From assembly GCA_026388445.1 (NCBI GenBank), contig JAPLJU010000103.1, positions 1-11,205 of the forward strand: 11,205 nucleotides of DNA, given 5' to 3'. Under the pieces are notes generated by a model. That model ran no database searches. It was not told the origin of the DNA and saw only the letters and a program-made list of their open reading frames with translations. This DNA comes from Deltaproteobacteria bacterium. GTDB taxonomy: Bacteria > Desulfobacterota > Syntrophia > Syntrophales > UBA2192. The position numbers were made by a program, and so were the translations under genes. Positions 6,750 through 11,205 of the stretch are shown one piece after another (position 1 is the stretch's first letter; each line of letters begins with the position of its first letter).

Positions 6750-7865
6750 GTGACCAGGCTATTTGAAAAAACAGAGATCAGGGGGATGAAGATTGCAAAC
6801 CGTTTCGTTCGTTCCGCCACGTGGGAAGGCATGGCCTCGGAGGAGGGGGCCTGCACACCGCAGCTCGTGGATCTGATGTGCGGCCTGGCCGCCGGGGGCG
6901 TGGGTCTCATCATCACGGGTCACACCTTTGTCCGGTCCGAGGGTAAAGCGGCAACCCGCCAGCTGGGTATTTCCAGTGACGCCTTCCTTCCGGGCCTCAG
7001 GCATATGACGGACGCCGTGCACCCGCTTGACGGAAAGATCGTCCTCCAGCTTGCCCACGGTGGGCTGCTTTCCAGCAAAAAGTTGACCGGCCTTCAACCG
7101 GTCGGTCCCTCTATCGTCGAGGAAATCTCGCGATCCCAGCGGGCCTCGGAAATGACCGTTGAGGATATTCACGAACTGGTCTCGGCCTACGGGAAAGCGG
7201 CCGCGCGTGCTCGTGCGGCGGGCTTTGAGGGTGTGCAGATCCATGCCGCCCATGGATACCTCTTAAGCCAGTTCCTGTCCCCCTTTTTTAACAGGAGGCA
7301 GGATGCTTACGGTGGAAACGTGCCGAGGCGGGCAAAGATTTTGGTGGATGTTCAGCGGGAAATCAGGAAAACCGTGGGGGACGATTACCCCGTCCTCGTC
7401 AAGCTCAACTCCCGGGACTTCATTCAGGGCGGGCTTGACCTGGAGGCCTCGCTCGAGACGGCGCTCATCCTCCAGGATGCCGGGATCGATGCCATCGAAT
7501 TGAGCGGTGGAACGCTCCTTTCGGGGGAACTCAGCCCTTCCCGGCGCGGCATCGAAACAGCCCGTGACGAAGCCTATTTCAAGGATGCAGCGGAGGCCTT
7601 CAAGGCGAAGCTCAAGGTCCCTTTGATCCTCGTGGGCGGAATCCGATCTTTTGAGGTTGCCGATGAGCTCGTGAGAAAAGGCATAACCGACTACATCTCC
7701 ATGAGCCGCCCCTTCATTCGCGAACCCGGCCTCGTCCGGCGGTGGCAGGAAGGAGACCGAAGGCAGGCCGCCTGCGTTTCTGATAACCGTTGTTTCAAGC
7801 CGGCCCTTCTGGGCGACGGCCTCTATTGTGTCACAGACAGGGACGATCGGGAGAAAGCCGCCTGA
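6750..7865 (+). CDS. NADH:flavin oxidoreductase, old yellow enzyme family
   Basis: This 371-residue single-domain FMN TIM-barrel protein should reduce activated C=C bonds or similar substrates with NAD(P)H. Motifs include NRFVRSATWEGMA (residues 17-29), VLQLAHGG (98-105), the family signature HAAHGYLLSQFLSPFFNRR (165-183) with the His pair 165/168, DAYGGN (185-190), and the FMN-phosphate loop LILVGGIRS followed by SMSRPFIREPGL. It lacks the C-terminal FAD/FeS domains of 2,4-dienoyl-CoA reductases. The C-terminus has Cys 342, 348 and 360 in a CVSDNRCF...YC arrangement; I recall relatives with a fuller CxxCN-type motif, so Asp 345 may replace a Cys. The GTG start is set by AAGGAGG at 6737-6743, 6 nt upstream. 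It is transcribed away from the btuF-like remnant and stands alone. The natural substrate is unknown. Confidence 0.94.
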   Translation: MTRLFEKTEIRGMKIANRFVRSATWEGMASEEGACTPQLVDLMCGLAAGGVGLIITGHTFVRSEGKAATRQLGISSDAFLPGLRHMTDAVHPLDGKIVLQLAHGGLLSSKKLTGLQPVGPSIVEEISRSQRASEMTVEDIHELVSAYGKAAARARAAGFEGVQIHAAHGYLLSQFLSPFFNRRQDAYGGNVPRRAKILVDVQREIRKTVGDDYPVLVKLNSRDFIQGGLDLEASLETALILQDAGIDAIELSGGTLLSGELSPSRRGIETARDEAYFKDAAEAFKAKLKVPLILVGGIRSFEVADELVRKGITDYISMSRPFIREPGLVRRWQEGDRRQAACVSDNRCFKPALLGDGLYCVTDRDDREKAA

Positions 7866-7909
7866 ACCGCCTCGACGGATTTCTCAAGGAGGCCTCCCGT
7901 TCATTCTCT

Positions 7910-8317
7910 TTACGGCCGGTGATAACCCACGGCCTGGCCCGTGGCAACAAGCTTCCCTGAGGAATCGTGCACATCAACCTGCCAGAGGCTCAGGCTTTTC
8001 CTGAGGTCCAGCGCCCTCGCCTCGGCCGTTACGGTGTCCCCCGGGGATACGGCGTCGAGAAAATTGACCTTGATCTCCACGATGAGGGCGCGGTGTTCCG
8101 CCGAGTTCGCCGCCTCCGCCGCGGCCTGGTCGACGAGGGCCGATACGATCATGCCGTGAGCCCTGCCCAGAGCGTTGAGATACTCGGGCCGGATATCGAG
8201 AGAAAGTCGAGCGTACGCCCGCCGGATCTCCTTGAGTTGGATTCCCAGAAAGGTGGCCATGGGGTCTACTGCCACCACGTCTCGCGCGTATCGAAGGCTT
8301 TCGTTTTTCATCTCCAA
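7910..8317 (-). CDS. PaaI-type hotdog-fold acyl-CoA thioesterase
   Basis: This 135-residue protein has the hotdog thioesterase layout of the PaaI family, which hydrolyses acyl- or aryl-CoA thioesters in the cytoplasm. The central helix segment NALGRAHGMIVSALVDQAAA (residues 48-67) carries Asn 48, the HG pair (54-55) and the likely catalytic Asp 63. The later strands (EIKVNFLDAVSPGDTVTAEA, then WQVDVHDSSGKLVATGQAVG) are typical. The probable start is TTG at 8315-8317, with GGAGG 6 nt upstream; an ATG two codons further in sits 12 nt from that site. It converges with the oxidoreductase gene, whose stop is 44 nt away. The substrate is not predictable; the nearby oxidoreductase hints loosely at acyl- or aryl-CoA metabolism. 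Confidence 0.9.
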   Translation of the reverse strand: MEMKNESLRYARDVVAVDPMATFLGIQLKEIRRAYARLSLDIRPEYLNALGRAHGMIVSALVDQAAAEAANSAEHRALIVEIKVNFLDAVSPGDTVTAEARALDLRKSLSLWQVDVHDSSGKLVATGQAVGYHRP

Positions 8318-8323
8318 TGATAT

Positions 8324-8328
8324 CCTCC
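8324..8328 (-). promoter_or_regulatory. Ribosome binding site supporting a TTG start for the thioesterase
   Basis: GGAGG on the minus strand stands 6 nt from the TTG at 8315-8317 and 12 nt from the in-frame ATG at 8309-8311. The spacing favours TTG, though the two starts differ by only two residues. Confidence 0.6.
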
Positions 8329-8501
8329 AGAAGTCTTCCTCCTTTCATATCATGTGGATTTCATGAGGGCAACCCGGTGATCCGGAGGCGGTCATTGGCC
8401 CCGGGGAAAAGCCCTGGCGGATCCCTTCGCGGAGGACACGGAAAGGTGTTCCAAGGTATGCCTGAAAAGCGCTAAGAGGATAACCGGGGCTTTCGATCCT
8501 G

Positions 8502-9050
8502 TCAAAAAATATCGTACTGGAATCGGGCGACGATGTGGAGCCTGGAGAGGTTGAAATTGTCCGGCAGGGGGGCGTAGGGGGCCGCTGCCTTGACGACGGC
8601 AAGGGCACCGCTGTCGAGATCTTCAAAGCCGGAGGAGGAGAGGATGCAGGAGTTCACGAGGTTTCCGCTGCTGGCGATCGAAAATTGAAGAACGGCTGTG
8701 CCTGTTTGCTTTTTCGCGTATGCCTCGGGCGGGTACTGCCACTGGCTTTCGATCTGTTTCCTCAGGCGGCTCAAATAATGGATGTACTTTCTGCTCGAAC
8801 TGCCGAGCTCGACCGTATCTTCGCCCCGGTAACGTTCGAGTCCGGAGAATCCCGCAGTCTTTTTGTGTTCTTCTGAGATCGCTTTTTTGCTCTGACGGTC
8901 TTCGGGCACCGGTGCTGTGAGTTCAACCTGGAACATGTCTTCTTCAGGTGGCCCCGAATACAGTCCGATGAATCCGGCGGCCGAAAGAACGGTCATGTGA
9001 CCGGCCAGGGAAAGCAGGATGAAAAGGGTCATCATTCTGGTGGGAATCAT
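8502..9050 (-). CDS. Short TonB-family energy transducer
   Basis: This 182-residue protein has one N-terminal membrane anchor (about residues 8-31) and a C-terminal TonB domain (about 88-182, with QWQYPPEAY, GTAVLQFSIASSGNL, SSGFEDLDSGALAVV and the closing RFQYDIF). TonB proteins use the proton gradient, through ExbB/ExbD, to drive outer-membrane receptors. The anchor contains S14-LAG-H18, matching the SxxxH motif that E. coli TonB needs for coupling. The linker between anchor and domain is only about 55 residues and lacks the long Pro-rich stretch of classical TonB, so reach across the periplasm may be limited. No exbB, exbD or receptor gene is in view. The ATG start lacks a clear ribosome binding site; an ATG at codon 6 is an alternative. 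It precedes the thioesterase by 184 nt on the same strand; I saw no feature in that gap. Confidence 0.88.
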   Translation of the reverse strand: MIPTRMMTLFILLSLAGHMTVLSAAGFIGLYSGPPEEDMFQVELTAPVPEDRQSKKAISEEHKKTAGFSGLERYRGEDTVELGSSSRKYIHYLSRLRKQIESQWQYPPEAYAKKQTGTAVLQFSIASSGNLVNSCILSSSGFEDLDSGALAVVKAAAPYAPLPDNFNLSRLHIVARFQYDIF

Positions 9051-9150
9051 ATCCGAAAGCGCCCCCGGTTCAAGACGCTATATAAACGATGGCTCGGTAG
9101 GAAATCAAGCGCATATCGCTGGAAGCCCGGAGACGGCCCGCCAGCCTCAT

Positions 9151-9180
9151 TTGACTTAGGCGGAGACATTGCAGTATAGA
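9151..9180 (+). promoter_or_regulatory. Probable sigma-70 promoter for the tadA-tRNA cluster
   Basis: TTGACT at 9151-9156 and TATAGA at 9175-9180 are separated by 18 nt, a good match to the consensus -35 and -10 elements. Transcription would begin near 9187, leaving a leader of about 55 nt before tadA. It is the only strong match seen in the 190 nt between the divergent TonB-family and tadA genes. Confidence 0.7.
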
Positions 9181-9240
9181 GTTTAGCAATTATCATGCCC
9201 CTGAAATGTCGGATCCCTGCGATTTAAAGTCGAGGACCCC

Positions 9241-9699
9241 GTGAACCAAGACGAGAACTTCATGATGATCGCCCTCGAAGAAGCGAAAGCGGCCATCCGC
9301 AAAGGCGAGGTCCCCGTGGGTGCCGTGATCGTTCTTGACCAAGACATCCTCGCACGGGCTCACAACAGCCCCATCGCCCTCCATGACCCCTCGGCCCACG
9401 CCGAAATTCTTGTGCTTCGCGAGGCCGCGGGAAAGATCGGCAATTATCGCCTCACGGGGACGACCCTCTATGTCACGGTCGAGCCCTGCATCATGTGCGT
9501 CGGGGCCATCGTTCATGCCCGGATTTCGAGGCTCGTCTACGGTGCCTCCGACCCGAAAAACGGGGGTGTGGCCTCCCTTTACCGGATGCTCGAGGACCCC
9601 AGGCTCAACCACACGGTTGAGGTGAAAACGGGCGTTTTAGTAGGCGTTTGCGCCGAACTTTTGAGTAGATTTTTTCAGGAAAAGAGGATAAAAAAATGA
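9241..9699 (+). CDS. tadA: tRNA-specific adenosine deaminase TadA
   Basis: TadA deaminates adenosine 34 to inosine in tRNA-Arg(ACG), letting one tRNA read three Arg codons; it is usually essential. The 152-residue protein shows the zinc-dependent deaminase motifs HAEIL (His 53 as zinc ligand, Glu 55 as the proton shuttle) and PCIMC (Cys 83 and Cys 86 as zinc ligands), with EVPVGAVIV (residues 23-31) and NSPIALHDPSAHAE leading into the active site. RISRLVYGASDPKNGG (94-109) is also characteristic of TadA. The GTG start has GAGG at 9232-9235, 5 nt upstream. A promoter lies at 9151-9180. The first tRNA-Ser gene begins 5 nt after the TGA stop, so mRNA and tRNA almost certainly share a transcript that RNase P must cut. 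Other nucleobase deaminases share the fold, but the TadA-type motifs and context make tadA by far the best call. Confidence 0.96.
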   Translation: MNQDENFMMIALEEAKAAIRKGEVPVGAVIVLDQDILARAHNSPIALHDPSAHAEILVLREAAGKIGNYRLTGTTLYVTVEPCIMCVGAIVHARISRLVYGASDPKNGGVASLYRMLEDPRLNHTVEVKTGVLVGVCAELLSRFFQEKRIKK

Positions 9700-9704
9700 T
9701 TGAC

Positions 9705-9798
9705 GGAGAGATACCGAAGTGGTCATAACGGGACCGACTCGAAATCGGTTTGAGGGCCAAAAGCCCTCACGGGGGTTCGAATCCCCCTCTCTCCGCCA
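9705..9798 (+). tRNA. tRNA-Ser, anticodon CGA
   Basis: The acceptor stem GGAGAGA pairs with TCTCTCC, followed by discriminator G and encoded CCA. The D stem is CCG/CGG. The anticodon stem is ACCGA/TCGGT around the loop CTCGAAA, giving anticodon CGA, which reads UCG. The long variable arm GAGGGC/GCCCTC and the T arm GGGGG-TTCGAAT-CCCCC complete a class II serine tRNA of 94 nt. It begins 5 nt after the tadA stop. Confidence 0.97.
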
Positions 9799-9840
9799 TT
9801 ATTGTGAATAGGGATCCTCATCCGGCAAGGTGAGTGCCAG

Positions 9841-9934
9841 GGAGAGATGCCAGAGAGGCCGAATGGGCACGACTGGAAATCGTGTGTGCGCCCCAAAAGG
9901 TGCACCGGGGGTTCGAATCCCCCTCTCTCCGCCA
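9841..9934 (+). tRNA. tRNA-Ser, anticodon GGA
   Basis: The acceptor stem GGAGAGA/TCTCTCC and the T arm are identical to those of the preceding tRNA, with discriminator G and encoded CCA. The anticodon stem CACGA/TCGTG surrounds CTGGAAA, giving GGA, which reads UCC and UCU. The long variable arm GTGCGCC/GGTGCAC marks a serine tRNA. It is 94 nt long, starts 42 nt after the first tRNA, and lies 18 nt before the SRP RNA. Confidence 0.97.
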
Positions 9935-9952
9935 TATGTCTTCTCAGAATAT

Positions 9953-10053
9953 GATAGCCGGGACCCGTGCTACAGAGGATTGTGAACCCCGTCAGGTCCG
10001 GAAGGAAGCAGCGGTAGCAATAACCGATGTGTGCTACGGGAATCCTGGCTATC
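9953..10053 (+). ncRNA. ffs: 4.5S signal recognition particle RNA (small bacterial type)
   Basis: This is the RNA core of the signal recognition particle; it binds Ffh and FtsY and directs nascent membrane proteins to the translocon. The conserved apical region GTCAGGTCCGGAAGGAAGCA starts at 9991, with the GGAA tetraloop at 10000-10003. The ends pair as GATAGCC (9953-9959) with GGCTATC (10047-10053), and internal segments such as CCGTGCTAC with GTGCTACGG extend the rod. The length of about 101 nt fits the short form without an Alu domain. T5 at 10057-10061 follows the closing stem, so the RNA may end there as a self-made terminator. The mature 5' end could lie a few bases earlier. It sits between the serine tRNAs and dnaX, a common arrangement. 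Confidence 0.97.
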
Positions 10054-10074
10054 ACCTTTTTCATCAAAGTGAGG

Positions 10075-10090
10075 CCGGAAAATTTTCCGG
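10075..10090. repeat. Perfect 16-bp palindrome in the dnaX leader
   Basis: CCGGAAAATTTTCCGG is fully self-complementary. In RNA it could fold as a 6-bp stem with an AATT loop; as DNA it could bind a dimeric protein. It lies 14 nt after the T-run behind the SRP RNA and 18 nt before the dnaX start, next to GGGGAG, so it may affect dnaX translation. No T-run follows, so it is not a standard terminator. Confidence 0.5.
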
Positions 10091-10108
10091 GGAGTGCAAT
10101 AAGTCTCA

Positions 10109-11205
10109 ATGGAATATCTTGTCCTCGCCCGTAAATGGAGACCGCAGGTATTTGAGGATGTTCTAGGACAGGAACCTGTGATCAAAACGCTGAAGAACGC
10201 CATCCGGCTTGGCCGGGTGGCCCACGCTTACCTCTTCAGCGGGCCCCGGGGTGTCGGAAAGACTTCCGTCGCCCGCATCCTGGCCAAGGCACTGAACTGC
10301 GAAAAAGGCCCGATCGAGATCCCGTGCAACGTATGTGCTAACTGCCGCGAGATCACGGAGGGTACGTCGATGGATGTCAACGAGATCGACGGCGCCTCAA
10401 ACCGGGGTATCGATGAAATCAGGGAGCTGAGGGAAAATGTTAAATTTGCGCCGGCCTCGTCGCGATACAAGGTCTACATCATCGATGAGGTCCACATGCT
10501 GACCACGCCGGCCTTCAATGCCTTGCTGAAGACCCTCGAGGAGCCGCCGGCCCACGTCATCTTTGTTTTTGCCACGACGGAAACGCACAAGGTGCCGGCG
10601 ACCATTCTCTCCCGCTGCCAGCGATTCGATTTCAGACGGCTGTCTCTCAGGCACATCACGGACAACCTCCGGCAGATCGCCTCGTCGGAAGGCATCAAGG
10701 TAAGTGACGGCGTGCTCGCCCTGGTTGCGGAGGCGAGCGAGGGGAGCGTGAGGGATGCGCAGAGTATCTTTGATCAGGCCATCTCCTATGCCGGGACCGA
10801 GATCGGGGACAGCGACGTCGAGGAACTTCTTGGCACCGCCGACCGGCGTTTCCTCTTCAACCTCTCCGAGGCCGTTCTGGCCAGGGATGCCGGTGCGTGT
10901 CTGCGTATCATCGAAGAGGCCTATTTCGCGGGGCTGGACATGAAGGTATTTTACGGCATGCTCCTCAACCATTTCCGGAACCTTCTCCTGGTCAAGATCA
11001 CCGCGGCGGACCGCAGCGTGATGGACCTTCTCCCCGATGACATTGCGCGGTTGAAGATGCAGGCAGAGAAAGGATCCGGGGATACTCTTCAGAGACTCCT
11101 GGATATCCTCCTGGAGGAAGAGGAAGCCGTGAGAAGGAGCCTCGACCCGCGCCTGAACCTCGAGTTCACGCTGGTCCGGATGGCTCATCTCCAGCCGATG
11201 ATCCC
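10109..11205 (+). CDS. dnaX: DNA polymerase III subunits gamma/tau, DnaX; 3' end outside the window
   Basis: DnaX is the ATPase of the clamp-loader complex, which places the beta clamp on primed DNA and ties the replisome together. The first 365 codons are present. Seen in order: MEYLVLARKWRPQVFEDVLG at the N-terminus, Walker A GPRGVGKT (residues 45-52), a zinc module with Cys 64, 73, 76 and 79, Walker B VYIIDEVHM (122-130), the sensor region FATTETHKVPATILSRCQRF with the SRC motif (168-170), then the lid (EASEGSVRDAQSIFDQ) and the start of the third domain. The ATG is chosen because the N-terminus matches the family exactly; the nearest ribosome-site-like run, GGGGAG, is about 15 nt away, longer than usual, and an earlier GTG (10095) hits a stop at once. 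Whether a shorter gamma form is made by frameshifting cannot be judged, as that region lies outside. It is probably transcribed from the tadA side. Confidence 0.97.
   Translation, partial: MEYLVLARKWRPQVFEDVLGQEPVIKTLKNAIRLGRVAHAYLFSGPRGVGKTSVARILAKALNCEKGPIEIPCNVCANCREITEGTSMDVNEIDGASNRGIDEIRELRENVKFAPASSRYKVYIIDEVHMLTTPAFNALLKTLEEPPAHVIFVFATTETHKVPATILSRCQRFDFRRLSLRHITDNLRQIASSEGIKVSDGVLALVAEASEGSVRDAQSIFDQAISYAGTEIGDSDVEELLGTADRRFLFNLSEAVLARDAGACLRIIEEAYFAGLDMKVFYGMLLNHFRNLLLVKITAADRSVMDLLPDDIARLKMQAEKGSGDTLQRLLDILLEEEEAVRRSLDPRLNLEFTLVRMAHLQPMI

Noticed and set aside
7888..7897. GGAGGCCTCC palindrome between the converging oxidoreductase and thioesterase genes as a terminator
   Set aside because: Ten self-complementary bases leave no loop and no T-run follows on either strand.
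8345..8626. Minus-strand frame of 93 codons after the TonB domain
   Set aside because: It overlaps the TonB domain in another frame and has low-complexity Pro/Ser content with no ribosome binding site; the TonB frame is clearly the coding one.
9723..10109. A 128-codon minus-strand reading frame with phrases such as GGERGIRTP and AERGGFEPP
   Set aside because: It is antisense to both serine tRNAs and the SRP RNA. These phrases are the well-known artefact of translating the reverse strand of tRNA genes.

Overview
This window (about 57% GC by eye) looks like core chromosome from a Gram-negative bacterium. A deltaproteobacterial (Desulfobacterota-type) origin is my best guess. It rests on the split glycine decarboxylase (gcvPA plus gcvPB), a TonB-type envelope protein, tRNA genes with encoded CCA, and a tadA / tRNA-Ser / 4.5S RNA / dnaX cluster. 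No phage, transposon, CRISPR or defence module was seen, and I found no convincing undescribed system.

Positions 1-4118 (minus strand) hold a glycine cleavage operon in the order gcvT, gcvH, gcvPA, gcvPB, with gcvPB running off the left edge. Each gene has a good ribosome binding site 5-6 nt before its start. T, PA and PB read cleanly. gcvH carries two in-frame stop codons, at residues 64 and 72, on either side of the lipoyl lysine (residue 66). Read through them, the rest is a normal full-length H protein. Positions 4119-4446 form a divergent intergenic region with three small inverted repeats and no recognisable glycine riboswitch.

Positions 4447-5763 (plus) encode a fold-type I PLP aminotransferase, followed by a strong terminator shared with the convergent gene. 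Positions 5812-6605 (minus) are a broken BtuF/FecB-type periplasmic binding protein: the two ends are in different frames and about 55-60 residues between them are missing. Positions 6750-7865 (plus) encode an old-yellow-enzyme family flavin oxidoreductase. Then come, on the minus strand, a PaaI-type thioesterase (7910-8317, probable TTG start) and a short TonB-domain protein (8502-9050).

Positions 9151-11205 (plus) form an information-processing cluster: a good sigma-70-type promoter, tadA, tRNA-Ser(CGA) starting 5 nt after the tadA stop, tRNA-Ser(GGA), the 4.5S signal recognition particle RNA, and the first 365 codons of dnaX.

The observations most worth checking are the doubly interrupted gcvH inside an otherwise intact operon and the internally deleted btuF-like gene. 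Either could be real decay or an assembly or sequencing fault.
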